Source: Pyropia haitanensis (Eukaryota; Rhodophyta; Bangiophyceae; Bangiales; Bangiaceae). From it: DNA of 64,000 bases. Position 1 is the stretch's first letter, and each line of letters opens with the position of its first letter. This document shows, one piece after another, positions 35,016-46,422 of this stretch. The stretch lies in contig SDUX01000004.1 of the NCBI GenBank assembly GCA_008729055.1, positions 744,001-808,000 on the forward strand. The letters are read 5' to 3'. Below the pieces are notes generated by a model, which saw only the letters and a program-made list of their open reading frames with translations, was not told where the DNA came from and searched no databases. The position numbers and the translations under genes were made by a program.

Positions 35016-36461
35016 TGGTGGCGCGGGACGGGGAGAGAGCTGGGGGAAGGGCGGGGACGGGGGAGGTGGGGGGACGGGGGGGGGGTGGGGGAGGCGCCGG
35101 ATGACGAGCTGCAGGAGGCCGCCGGTGCGTCGCCGGCGACGGATCCGCGGCCACGGGCGGCTCCGCTCGGTACCAGACCCGGGAGCTGCGCCATCGGATG
35201 CACGGAGGTTGGGGTCGTGCCGAATACGAGACAAGTGCGCGGAGGCGTGGGCGGTGGGGATCACGCCAATTGATCCGCCCGACTGTTTATTATCCAATGG
35301 ACGGCGGGCGCAGGCCGCATGGTTCCACTCCACCCAATGCACGCCGCCTACGGCACTCCCGGGCGGGCCGGAAACCCCTCGGGGCAGGAATGGGTCCCCA
35401 GAGGCGCCGCTGCCCCATGCGGAGCGGCCCCCGACCGCACAGCGGGCGTCACCCGCGGCAAGGCCAGGCCGCGGTGTTGGGGCGCAGGGCGTGCCAGCCG
35501 CGCCCGCCCAGCCGCGAGGCGTTGCCCCCCCCCCCCCCCCCCGCCGCGCGCGGCGGTCGCGGCGGCGGCGGCGGGGGTGGGGGGGGAGCGCGGCGGAAGA
35601 ATCCGACCGCCCCCCCCCCCCCTCCCCCCGCTGTCCTCGGCGCCTCCACAACGCGGCGCCCCGTGCGGCGCGCGCCCGCCGCGGGGCCGACCGGCGGGCG
35701 GCAGCGACCACCACACGGCGGCGGGCGGCGGCGACCACCACACGGCGGCGCGCGGGGGGCGGCGGCGGGCGGGCGCGCGCGCGCCCCAGGCTGGTGGGAC
35801 CGTCCCTGCGCCGCTCCTGTACTGGACAGTATACTGTGCCGCTGGCGCCGCCGTCGCGCCGCCGCGCTCCCCATTTCCGTCCTCCCCCCGGCGGCGCGCC
35901 CTTGCCGGCCGCAGTTTTCAGCCGCCCCCTTGCCGAGCGGGTCGTCCCCTCTTGGTCGAAACACCACCCCCCGCACCCCCCCCGTCGCAGAGCCACCACG
36001 AGTACTAGAGCGACCCCCGCCCCGTCAGCCTGCCGCTGTCTCCTCCCCCACGGACCCCACCCGGCCCTCTCCCACCACCCCACCACCTCCACCACCTTTC
36101 CCCCCGCCGCTCTTCCACCCCGCCCAGAGTGGAATTGGCCAACTTCCACTCCGCCCCCCCCCCCCCACCCCCGTCCCCCGCCCCCCCCCCCTCGCCCCCC
36201 CCCCCCCGCCCCCCCCACCTCCGCGCCACCCTCCGTCGCACCCCGCCCTGCCGGGGGCGTAGTGATTGCCGGCGGGGGGTCTCCCCGCCACTGCCGACCA
36301 CTGGCGTTGGGCGTCGCGGCCACCCGCCGCGCCGCGCCGCGCCGCGGCGCGTGCAACCCACGCTCGCTCCCCCCTTTTCCAGAGTGGGGCGCTCCCCCCC
36401 CCTCCCCCCCTTCCCAGTTGCTCTGTTTTGGTTCCTCCCGCCCCCCCGCGCGCCACGCGCC
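35016..36461. other. Divergent intergenic region, DDB2 / carotenoid dioxygenase
   Basis: About 1.4 kb that must hold both promoters. 35210-35345 is less GC-rich and contains CCAAT motifs on the plus strand (tatccaatgg at 35291). A perfect palindrome cagtatactg lies near 35826-35835. From 36020 to 36220 the plus strand is almost pure C/T, a leader for the dioxygenase gene. No additional gene supported. Confidence 0.45.
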
Positions 36462-38571
36462 ATGACGGTGGCGGGCGCTGGTGGTGGCCCCGCGGCGGGC
36501 ACCCCCCCCCGAGGACGCCCCTCCCCCCCCCCCCCCCCTCCACCCCCCCGCCCCGCCCGTGTCCACCGCCCACACGCTCGGCGCGTCGGTGTGGGCGTCG
36601 GCGTCGACCGCCGCCGCGGCGGCGACCGCGTCGGCCGTTGCGCGCGTCACGCCCGCCGCCGCGGCCGCGGCCACCACCGTCGCCGCCGCCATTGGCCAGT
36701 CGCCCACGATGCGGCGGCTGGGCATGCGCGCCCTCGACGCGGCGGAGATTGTGGTCGCCCGCGTCACCGGCCGCACGGCGGCCGTCGCGGCGTCGCCGTT
36801 CCTCACGGGCGGCTTTGCGCCCACGGCGGCGACGCCGCAGCGCGTGCCGTGTACGGTCGACGGCGGGGCGGTGCCGGTGGACATTGCGGGCACGTTTGCG
36901 CGCGTCGGGCCCAACCACCACCCGCGCAACGCGCCGGTGAGTGGGTACCACTGGTTTGACGGGGACGGCTACGTGCACGCGGTGGGGGTGCGGGGTGGGC
37001 GCGCGGCGTACTCGGGCCAGTGGGTGGTGACCGCGCAGCTGGTCGCCGAGGTGCGCGCGGGCTTCCCGCGGTACGGCCGGATGGGCGGGATGTATGGGCT
37101 GGCGGGGCTGCTGCTGATGAGCATTTCCGCCGCGCGGGCGCGGCTGGGCCTGGGCCTCCGCCCGCTGGAGGGGACCGCCTGGGCGGGCGCCCCCATCAAG
37201 GCCGCCGCCGACGACGGCGCGGACGCGGACGCGGACGCGGAGCGGGGGACGGCCAACACGGCGTTGGTCGTGCACGCGCGGCGGGTGCTGGCACTCAACG
37301 AGGGCGGCCTCCCGTACGCGCTGCGCGTCGCGTGTGAGGGCGTCATTGAGACGCTCGGCAGCACCACGTTTGGGCGGCGCGCGGCGGGCGGCGGCGGCGG
37401 CTGCGGCGGCGGGCGGGTCTTTACCGCCCACCCGCGGGCGGACGCGACGACGGGGCAGCTGGTGGGCGTCAACTATGACATGGCGCGCCGCCCCTACGCC
37501 GAGGTCGTGACGCTCGACGCGAAAGGGCGGCTCGAGTCGGCGGTGCCCGTCACGAGCATCGACCACCCCGTCATGATCCACGACGCCGCCCTCACCGAGC
37601 GCTTTGTGGTCGTCCTCGACGGGCCGCTGCTCTTTGACGGCCGCCGGATGGTCCGCGACGGCCAGCTGCCCTTTGCCTACCAGCCGTCCCTGCCGCTGCG
37701 CATCGGCCTCCTCCGCCGCGGCGCGGCGACCGACGCGGGCATGCGCTGGTTTGACGCGCCCAACGGGTACATCTTCCACACGGTCGGCGCGTGGGAGAGT
37801 GCCGACGGGGACACGGTCACGCTCGTCGCGTGCACGTACGACTATATCGACCTGTCGCTGGACGCGGCGTCCAAGGCGCCCGGCGTGCTCACCCGCTACG
37901 ACCTGCACCTGCCGTCTGGGGGGGTGGCGGTGCGGCGGCTGTACTCTGAGGCGGGCGGGGTGGACTTCCCGCGCGTCGCCGCGACGGCGTTTGAGGGCAG
38001 CGCCCGCCGCCCGCGGTACGTGTACATGAGCCGCCTGGCGGGGGTGGCGGCGGTGGAGATGGACGCGGTCGTCAAGTACGACCTCGAGGCGGAGGCGGTG
38101 GCGGGGGTGGTGTCGCTGCCGCCGGGCGTGTACTGTGGGGAGGCGGTGTTTGTGCCGCGCGGGTCGGGGCTGGGCGGTGGTGGCGGCGCCGCCGCCGCCG
38201 CCGCCACCGCCGCCGCCGCCGCAGAGGCGCCCGCGCCGTCTGGGCAGGGCGGGGACCCTGGCGCGACGGCCGGCGGCGGCGCGCCCTCTGCTGCCGCCGC
38301 CGCGGCGGGCGCCGAGGACGATGGCTACCTGATGACGTTTACGTGGTCGGCCGGCGCCGTCGGCGGCGTCAAGGGCGGCGACTCGCACCTGGCCATCTTT
38401 GACGCGCGGTCCATGCACAGCACCCCCGTCGCGCGGCTGGGGCTCGGCGGCGCCCACGTGCCGTACGGCTTTCACGGCGCGTGGGTGCCCGCCGACGGGC
38501 CGCAGGGCGGCGCCGAGGGGGTCGAGACGCCCGTCGAGGCGGGCGTCGACGCGGCGATCAATGGCCGGTAG
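36462..38571 (+). CDS. Carotenoid cleavage dioxygenase (RPE65 family); frameshift near N-terminus
   Basis: About 703 aa. All four iron-binding histidines are visible in context: FTAHPR (codon near 37429), MIHDAA (near 37579), YIFHTVGAWE (near 37771) and YGFHGAWV (near 38471). Other family motifs are GTFARVGPNHHP, YHWFDGDGYVHAV, TANTALVVHARRVLALNEGG, and DFPRV followed by YVYMSRL. These enzymes use Fe(II) and O2 to cleave a carotenoid double bond, giving apocarotenoids; substrate and bond cannot be told from sequence. Residues 480-650 include an Ala/Gly-rich insertion before the last His. The ATG at 36462 (MTVAGAGGGPAAGTPP) is out of frame with the body; the switch lies in the C runs at 36504-36550 and fits two missing bases over two runs. 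The body frame alone starts at a GTG (36481). Confidence 0.92.
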
Positions 38572-40918
38572 GGGCCGTCGGGCTGCGCGTACGGCGCCCG
38601 GCTGGGGACGGGGGCGGTGGCGTCGGCGCCGCGCGGCGAGGGGCGGCGCGCTCGTTGGAAGGGGGCGGTGGGGGGTTGCGAAGGGGGCGGGGGGGGGGGG
38701 GGGGGGGGGGTTGAAGGGGGCGGCGGGGTCAGGGCGGCGGCCGCCGACGGGCGCGGCCGACGCCCGCGGGGCGTGGATGACTGGGCGGCGGGACGTGGGG
38801 ATAGGTGTGCGTGCAATCACAACAGTTTTTTTTTCCCTCCCCGAGCGGGACCGCCGCCGGCCGCCGGGTCCGGCCGCGCTGCCACGCACGCGGCCGTGGG
38901 CGCGGGCGGTAACTCCCACCCCCCCCCCCCCCTCCTCGACGCCCCGCCCCGCCAGCGTCATCCAGCGAGACGGGACCCACCACGCCAACGTGCCCGTCCG
39001 TGGCCTCGCCTGTCGCGCTCGCCGCCGCCGCCGCCGCCCCCACCGCCGCACCCGGCCGCCGCCGCCGCGTCGGTGGCCACCGCCGCAGCCGCCACGCCGC
39101 GCGGTGGCCGCCCCCGCCCGCCGCGCGCGGCCGCCGGCGGCCGGCCGGCCGATAGGGATGTGCAGAAAGGCCCGGGACAGATTTGCTGCTGTCTTTCTCT
39201 GCCCGCTGTCGGAAAGAGGGGGACATCGCTCGACAGAGGGACGTCCCTTCCTGAAGCCAAAGAGGACTTCTGAGCCAGGAGCGTTCCCAATTCCATCCCT
39301 GATTGGCTCAACACAGTCTGACGCACAACAGCTCCACAGCACCCGCTCCCTTGTCACCGCCTCACCGCCACTGCCCCCCTCCTGACAAAAAAAAAAAAAA
39401 AAATCCCCCGCCCCCCCCCCCCGCCCCCTGGCACGCGGCGGTCGTTCCCCAGCCGCAGCACCCCCCCCGCCCTGACGTGCAGCCCGCACCGGGACGCGGC
39501 CGTCCGCCACGACGCGGGCGCCGTGGTTGCACGGCGGCCACGAAGGGAGCGGCCGGGAAGGTCCCTGAAAGAGACCCCCACCGCCGCCGCGGGGGGGTCC
39601 CCCCACCGCCGGCGGTTGTCGCTCCACGTGCGGCCCACCGGGGGGTAAGAGGAGGAGGAGGGGGAAAAGGAGGAGGAGGAAGAAAGGGGGTAGAAGGCGC
39701 TCGCCGACGTGGCCGCCGCCGCGGGCGCCGCGGGCGCCGCGCCCAGCCGAATGGAACCACCGCCGGCGCCACCGCCGCCACCACCCGACACCGCATATGG
39801 GTTGCCGCCGCCGCCGCTGCCGCCGCTGCCGCTGCCGCTGCCGCCGCCGCCGCCCCGGCGGGTATCGCCCCCGCCGTCGCCCCAGCCACCGCCCCACCCA
39901 GGTGTTGTTAACAGCCCGCTGGCTCCGCGGGGGGCGTAGGGGATGAAGAACCATGGTGTTTGGTTGAGGTGGGGTGTGGTGTGGGAGGTGAAACTCAGTA
40001 TCCGAGGCGGACGAAGACGGAAGCAGGGACAGTGATGGCGACGACGAGCAGTCGTTCCGCAAGGAAGGAGAGCGAGCTGCAGTGCGGAGTTGTTGACACG
40101 TGGTGGGGATATATACTCCATTCCCGTGTGCAAGCCACGTGTCGGAAAGAAACGGAAAGAAATTTCCTGTCACGACATCGCGTAGGAAGGCGACAGTGAG
40201 AGGGGTCGGAGATTTCCATGAAATTTCATGACAGATCGTGACATTGCACACCCCTACCGGCCGACGCGGCGGCGGCCGCCGCCCCGCGGCGGCCGGCGGC
40301 CGGCGAGCGCCGGCGGCGGCGGCCGGCGGCGGCCGCGCGGCGGCGGCGGCGCGCGCGGGCGGGCGGGCGGCGCGCCGACGGGGTGGCGCGCGCGGCGGGC
40401 GCGGCCGTCGGGCGTGGGGGGGGGGGGGGGTGGGTGCGCCGGCGGGGCGGCGGCCGCGGCCGTGCCGGTGTGTGGCGGCGGCCGGCGGTTGGGGTCCCAG
40501 GCGCACACCCCCAGCGGCGGGTCGTCGGCACAGCCGCCGCCGCGCGGGCGGAGCGGCGGACGCGCTGGCCGCGGCCGCGTCGGCACCACACGACGCACGG
40601 GCCCGCGCTGGCCCGCCGCCGCCCCGACCACCTGTCCGGAGCACGGAAAAAACGGCCCCGTGAAAAACATCCAAACTGCCTGTGCCGCGCGCCCCGTCAA
40701 CGCCCCCGCTCCGTGCGGGTGGCACGTTGGGACGCCGCCGCCGCTTGGTGACGTCGACGGCCAGCCGTCCCGGTCCCGCCACCCGCCGCCGCCGCCGCCG
40801 CCCACCCCCCCCCCCCCCCCGCCGCTCCCCCCCACAGCCCCCCCCCCCCCCACGCTTGTCGCCCTCGTCACGGTCACCCCCTCCTCGCCGTCCGCACCCC
40901 CCCCTGCGGGCGCTCACC
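38572..40918. other. Intergenic region; possible Gly-rich minus-strand ORF
   Basis: 38572-39150 is GC-rich 3' flank. 39160-39360 and 39900-40230 are less GC-rich. A17 lies at 39387-39403. A minus-strand frame across 39950-39410 reads as a Gly/Ser-rich protein (GNPYAVSGGGGGGAGGGSIR, then a Ser tract, then RTWSDNRRRWGDPPAAA) with GC3-biased codons and may be a real gene, but I cannot fix its start, its stop or a family. 40250-40620 is CGG-rich. The last ~150 bp before 40919 are C/T-rich. Confidence 0.35.
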
Positions 40919-41231
40919 ATGCCGCTGCGCGCCGCCTTTTGCGCCCCCCCCCTATACGGGCCACCCCCGCGGCGGCCCCCCCCCCCCCCCCCCCCCCCCG
41001 CGCGGGTCGCCATCCCCCCCGCCCCCTCCCCGCGGCGGCCGGGGCGCCCCCCCCATGGCGGCGCCCCCCCCCGTCGCGGTGTCCCCCCCCCCCCCCCCCA
41101 CACGGCGCCCCCCCCCCCCCCCCAGCGGGGCCATCCCGCCCACCCTCCGCGCGGCCATCCTCGCGGTCGCGACGCCCGTGGCGGTCGCCGCCCTCGCCGT
41201 CGCCGTCGTCCGTGCGCGCGCGGCGGGTGAC

Positions 41232-41270
<39 letters not shown>

Positions 41271-41486
41271 GACGCGCGGCGGCGGCGGCGGGTGTGTGGC
41301 GGGTGTGGGTTTGGGGTGGAGGTGCTGGTGGGGGGGGGGGAGGTCCCCTGGGGGGGGGACGCGTGCGTGTTGTGTGGGACGCCCGTGGGGGAGGAGCCAG
41401 ACGTGGGGGGGGGGGGGAGTAACGAACAAGGGGGGGGGGGTGGGGGGGGGGGGGCCGGGGAGGTGCTGCGGCTTGAACCAGGATGA
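40919..41486 (+). CDS. Small membrane protein with zinc-ribbon motif; frameshifts
   Basis: The ATG at 40919 starts MPLRAAFCAPPLYGPPP; the text then passes through several long C runs (40980-41115). In the frame used from 41055 on it gives Pro-rich linker, a transmembrane helix (LRAAILAVATPVAVAALAVA), an Ala tract, Arg5, and a four-cysteine zinc-ribbon-like unit: CGGC, a 22-residue loop, CVLC. It then becomes acidic/Gly-rich and ends GEVLRLEPG before TGA. The shift between start and body equals two missing bases over the C runs. About 189 aa. Predicted topology: one helix with the Arg-rich zinc ribbon on the cytosolic side. Family not recognised. Converges with the subtilisin gene 300 bp downstream. 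Confidence 0.5.
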
Positions 41487-41634
41487 GTTGTGGGGGAAGG
41501 AGGGGGGGGGGTTGCCCGCTCCGTTGCGCCCGCCGCGTCGTTTGTGGGGGGACGCCCCCGCGTGGGCTGGCGACGGCGACGGGCCGGAGCGGCGGTCCCG
41601 GCGGGCCGACTGCCCCCGGCGGCAACTACCGACG

Positions 41635-41735
41635 CTGCCACCGCCACCGCGACGGCCGCCGCGACGGCCACCGCCACCGCCACCGTCACTGCCACCGCCA
41701 CCGCCACCGTCACTGCCACCGCCACCACGACCGCT
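41635..41735. repeat. CACCGC minisatellite with 24-bp higher-order unit
   Basis: Repeats of ccaccg/ccaccgcc. A 24-bp unit containing three hexamers and ending gtcactg occurs twice in succession (about 41680-41728), preceded by degenerate units. It lies in the short gap between the zinc-ribbon gene and the end of the subtilisin gene. Complement of the GGTGGC type seen at 19555 and 44236. Confidence 0.8.
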
Positions 41736-41785
41736 GCGCCGGGTTTGCCGTTGACCCTGCCGTTCCTTCCGTCCCACCCCCACCT

Positions 41786-43744
41786 TTAAATGTCCAACGT
41801 CTGGGCGCCCTCCGCCGCGTCCGCGGCGGTGGGGCTCCGAAAGTCCACCACCCCCGCCCGCGTCTGCACCACCCCCCCCTCCGCCGCGGCGGCGGCGGCG
41901 GCGCCAGCGGTGGTGGGGCTGCGGCTGCGGCTACGCCTGGCGCTGGTGGTTGGCGACGCGGCGGCGGCGGCGGACCCCCCCCCACGCCGCCGCCGACCCC
42001 CCCGCCGTCGCTGGCGCCGTCGCGGCGGCGGCGGCGGCCCGCCACCAGCGCCACCCCCGCCACGCCCGCCACCAGCAGCACCGCCACGCCCGCCGCGCTC
42101 CCCCCAATCACCATCCCAGGCGACGCGGACCCGCCACCGCCAGCCTCCCCACGCGGCCCGCCGCAGCTGACGGCCGCCCCGCCCGCCCCGCCGCTGGCCG
42201 TAACGTTGGGCGCGGCCCCCCCCGGCACAACCGCCGCCGCCGTCGCCGTCGGCCGCGGTGGCGGCGTCGCCTCGTCCGCGTAGACGAGCACCGCCGTCGG
42301 CGGCGCCCCTGCCGCCGCCACCGCCACCGCCGGGGACACGCGCAGGCCCGCCAGCGCCGCCGCGGTGGCGGCGTCGGCCCACAGACGGCCGGCCGCCGCG
42401 GCGGCGGCGACGCCCCGCGCCGCCGCCGCGCCGGTGCGGGCGGGCAGGCGGAGCGTCACGCGGAGCGGATACCGCCCCGTCGGGGCGGCGGCCGCCGCGC
42501 CAGCCACCCCGCCGGCGGCGGCGCCGCGCCAGCCGTCCACGTCGAGCGCCCACGCCACGCGCACGTGGTCGGTGGCGATGCCGGCGGCGGCGGCGGCGGC
42601 GGCCGCCACCGCGTCGGCCGCGAGGGACGCGGCGTAGCGGAGGGGCGGGTCGGGCCCGCCCGCGGCGGGCGTCAGCACCACGTCCGCCGCGACCACGTCG
42701 CCCCCCCCGGCACCCCCGCCGACCCTGCTGCTGCCGCTGCTGACAGCGGCGCCGCGGCCGCCGAGTAGGTGGCCGCCACTGCGGCGGGCACCAGCCGCGG
42801 CGGCGGCGCGGCCGACACGACGCGGACGCCCGCCGCGGTGACCGCCGCCGCGTCGACCAGCACCGCCCGCGCGGCGGCCGACGGCAGCGCCGGCAGCGCG
42901 CGCAGCAGCACCGCCGCGGCGCCCGCCGCAATAGGCGCCGCCATCGACGTGCCGTTCCGCACCACCGTCCCCGACCGGCCGTCGCCCCACGCGGCGACGA
43001 CGTTCACCCCGCGTGCGTACACGTCCACACACCGCCCCGTGTTGGTGCCCCGCGACGGCGACTCGGCCCACAGCCGCCCCGCACCGTCGACGGCGCCGAC
43101 GGTGAGGGCGGCGGCGCTCGCGGCCGGGTACACCCCGCACGCGTCGTCGGCCGTGTTGCCGGCGGCGGCGACGACCACCACCCCGGCGGCGTCGAGGGCG
43201 GCGACCGCGTCGAGCGTCGGCCGGCACACGTCGAGGGCGCTGCCGACCGACAGGACCACCACCGACCGGCCGCCGCCGCCGCCGGCGGGCTCCGCCGCCG
43301 GGGCGGCACTCCCCATTCCCCCCCCGCCTCCGCGGCACGCGCCGCGACGGCGGCGGCCACCCACCGCAGTCCCGCCACGGCCGCCGAGCACGGCCCCGCG
43401 CCCGCGCAGCTGAGCACCCGCACCGGCACGATGGCGCAGTCGGGGCAGGCCCCGGCGGCGGTGCCCGCCGCGACCACCGCCACCGCCGTGCCGTGGCCGT
43501 AGCAGTCGCGGCCGCCGGCGGTGGGGGGGATGGTGGTGAGGTCCACGCCGCCCACGACGCGGGGGGAGAGGTCGGGGTGCGACGCGCGCACGCCCGAGTC
43601 GATGACGTAGAGGGTCGTGGGGGGGGCCCGCACGGGCAGGGGGGGGGGCGCGGGTGCCGCCGCCGTCGCTGCCGCCACTGCCGCCGCCGCCGCCGCTGCC
43701 GCCGCCAGCAAGAGAGCAACCAGCCCCATGGCGAGGTCCGCCAT
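41786..43744 (-). CDS. Subtilisin-like serine protease with C-terminal membrane helix; three frameshifts
   Basis: About 653 aa. The ATG at 43744 starts a signal peptide (MADLAMGLVALLLAAAAAAA). The catalytic triad is complete: Asp in TLYVIDSGVRASHPDL (43600-43598), His in YGHGTAVAVVAAG (43495-43493), Ser in NGTSMAAPIAAGAAA (42947-42945); the oxyanion Asn is in VVVAAAGNTADD. Cys pairs (CYGHG, ACPDC, SCAGAGPC) suggest a secreted fold like proteinase K. A C-terminal domain follows, then a membrane helix (GSAAGVAVLLVAGVAGVALV) with Arg5 stop-transfer and a Ser/Arg tail (SPTTSARRSRSRSPTTAG) ending EGAQTLDI. Frame changes occur near 43320, 42705 and 41980-42003, all at C/G runs and all equal to one missing base. 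An in-frame ATG at 44149 is an alternative start. Confidence 0.85.
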
Positions 43745-44235
43745 CGCTCCGCTGACGCGCCGCGGCCGGGCGGGGGTGCGCCCCAGCCACCAGCCGCTGG
43801 GACGCTGCCGCGGCGCCGCGGCCGCGGCGGCGGCCGCCCCGCGCGTTCCGTGCACCGTGTCCCGTCGACGGCGGCGCGCGCGGCGGGCGCCCGCGTCGCC
43901 GCCCCCCCCCACCCGCGTGGCCGGTCCCGCCGCCGCCACGGCCGCCACGCCTCCCGCGGCGGCTGCAGCCGTCGCTGCAGCGGCAGACGCGACCGCCGAC
44001 GGCGACGCTACAGGGCAGGGTGGCGGCAGTGGCGGTGGCTCCATCGGCGGCGGCAGCGGCGGCGGCCGCGGCGGCGGCGGCGGTCGCCAGCGCCTGCCGT
44101 CACCGGCGGCGGCCGCTGCCACGCCCGGCCGGCGTTGGCCACCGTCCATGGCTGGGGGGTGGGGGTGCCCCCGTGGCAGACCCGCGAGCTGCGGGGACCC
44201 CACCAGCGTCAGTGGACGCAGGGGAGACAGCCGAC

Positions 44236-44312
44236 GCGGTGGCGGTGGCGGTGGTGGTGGCGGTGGCGGTGGCGGTGGTGGTGGCGGTGGCGGTGGCGGT
44301 GGTGGCGGCAGC
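44236..44312. repeat. GGTGGC minisatellite with 30-bp higher-order unit
   Basis: Hexamer units ggtggc, with every few units changed to ggtggt, giving a longer periodicity, with two and a half copies. It is the third array of the same hexamer family in the window. Confidence 0.8.
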
Positions 44313-46128
44313 GGTAGCGGCTGGCGGCAAGGGGAGAGAACAGCGGCGCCAGAGACGGTGTCCGGCACCTGGGCGCAGTCCTCAACGCCCCGTGGTGGAC
44401 AGCACCCCACCTGCCGAGCGTGCCCGCCGTCCACCACCGCCCTCCCCCCCCCCACCCCCTTCCCACAAACGTCAATGACGCCGCCGCCGCCAAAACCGGC
44501 GGCCGGCCTTCCAGACGCCCCGCCACCCGCAACGGCTGGCCACCGCCGGCAGGCGGCGCACGGCAGTGGCGGCGCGCAGCGCGGGCGAGGGAGGGCGTAG
44601 GGTCCGGTCCCCTCAATGGTCCCGCCGGCGCACGCTCGCCACCGCTCCCCCCCCTCCCGCCCTCACCCCGCTCCTCTCCCACCCGCCTCCCCCGCTCCAC
44701 CTCACCGGCAGGTAACGCCCCACCCGCAACGGCAGGGCACGGGATGGCAGGCGGGCGGGCCGTCCACGCCACCGCCACCACCGCCCATCATCCCAAAGGG
44801 GATAAACCAGGAAGCGGGCCCGCCGCCCAGGAGTGCCGACGCACCCACCACGGGGACTGACGCCGGGGGGGGGAGGAGCGCCTACCTCATCAAGAGGACG
44901 TGCGGCTTGCACAGGCCCCGACCGTCGGCTCTCTCGGCTTCGGCGAGACGGGACGTGCGGGTGGCGGTCGTGGTGGGCGGTGGCGAGCGGGAGCGATTGG
45001 CCACGTGGCACAAGATGGACCCGCGACCAATTCGACGGGTCGCCGACTAAGTGAGTGCACCAACTCCGCACAAGAAACAAATACTGTCGTGTTTTTCGCT
45101 TGCCCCGCGCGCGGCCGGAGCAGGCCGCGTGACCGGTGGGCCGCTGGGTTGGCGTCAAGAGGCGAGCCTAGGCGGTGCCTGGAGGACAGGGCAGCACACC
45201 ACGTGAGGTGTGAGTCACAGCGTGTACTCTGGGCGCTCTGGGAAGAAGCACGACAGAGAGGACAACAAGTGCCAGAGTCGCCGGTGCCCGCCACGTTCGG
45301 CGAGCGGAGGCAAACAAAGAGTCCAATCGTGTCTGCCGGGAGCGGGTAGACGCACTTTTGTTGTATCTTCTGTACAGCGTTCAGCGCGGGCACCGAGATG
45401 CCAGCCAGAGAGCACTGGGTTCGACCGGCGGACCGCTCCGTGAAAGGCTCAGTCAGGACAGGTGATTCCCATCGACAGGCACTCACCGCTGTCGCGCGCA
45501 TTCCAAACGAAACAACCATCCCAGCACATGTCGGTGAATAGTCCGGGCAGAGTAGCGGGCAGGCAGGGAAATCCAATGGAGGCCTGAACATGTGGTCGCA
45601 AGGAGAGAGGGTGTCCGCTCCGTGCTTCCAGCTATCGTCGCCTCCCTCGAGGGACGACAGCAGACTCTGCTACCTCCTGTCGCTCGGAGCGCATCTGCCG
45701 AGTCGATCAGGGTGCTGCTTCGGGAGGAGCTCTACGTCTAGCGGCCATGCAAGTGCGAGTGAACAGACCGCCTACTCCGCCCACAAGTCGGCTGATTGCG
45801 GCAGCTGTCAGGTCATATACCAGGGAGCAGGAACACATGGCTGATGGCGCACAGAGCGCCAGGCAGACACGTATCAGCATCCGAACTTCCACTACCTGTG
45901 GCCACGCACCATCCTTTATTGGTGGTCGTCGTTGCCTTGCTGCACTGCTGGGGTGACATAGTTGTTGTTGGACGGTCTTGAACCGCCGTCTCGCCCACGA
46001 TTTGACGCCTGCGCGTGTCAGGTGAGTCGATCTGGGCTTGGCGGTGATACGCTGGAAACGATACCCGCGCAAACCAAAAGCGTATCGCGGCCGCACTTAT
46101 GCAGACATACTGCAGACCCGGGACTGTG

Positions 46129-46422
46129 TAGCCGGGGAAACGTACACAATCGTTACGGTCTTTCTCCTTGCGCAAGAATACGTACTACGACTGCCTGGGG
46201 ACAAAAAGAGCAGGAAGGAAAACCGTGGGGAGGATGCCGCAGAGGGGTAGCGCGGATGAGCCTCGCCGATGGGCGGAGAGAACAGCTGAGCGTATTGCAG
46301 GTGCGCGCAAACACAGCGGAACCTGGACTGAGCGCTGCCGGACAAACGTACACCAGTTTTCCTGTGCTACTCTTCCTGCACATGACTACGTACTGCTGCC
46401 GCCTGGCAATAAACAACCAGAG
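46129..46422 (+). repeat. Pair of diverged ~95-bp units
   Basis: 46129-46214 and 46324-46422 align by eye with about 60-65% identity. Shared stretches are ggactg, gccgg.aaacgtacac, tacgtact.c and gcctgg. Translated, both contain GETYT/GQTYT followed by a hydrophobic stretch and LAQEYVLRLPGDKK / PAHDYVLLPPGNKQ. They could be related exons or an old non-coding duplication. Confidence 0.4.

Noticed and set aside
33646..36465. 939-residue plus-strand open frame
   Set aside because: Antisense of DDB2 and of C-rich leader sequence; reads as Ala/Arg/Pro runs.
39387..39403. A17 run as a possible retroposon poly(A) tail
   Set aside because: No recognisable retroelement or processed gene copy upstream and no target duplication seen.
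36025..41625. 1,866-residue minus-strand open frame
   Set aside because: Runs antisense through the carotenoid dioxygenase, whose plus-strand iron-binding motifs are unmistakable; no domain on the minus strand.
45400..45450. GGTTCGA box resembling a tRNA B box
   Set aside because: No A box at the right distance and no cloverleaf could be drawn by eye.
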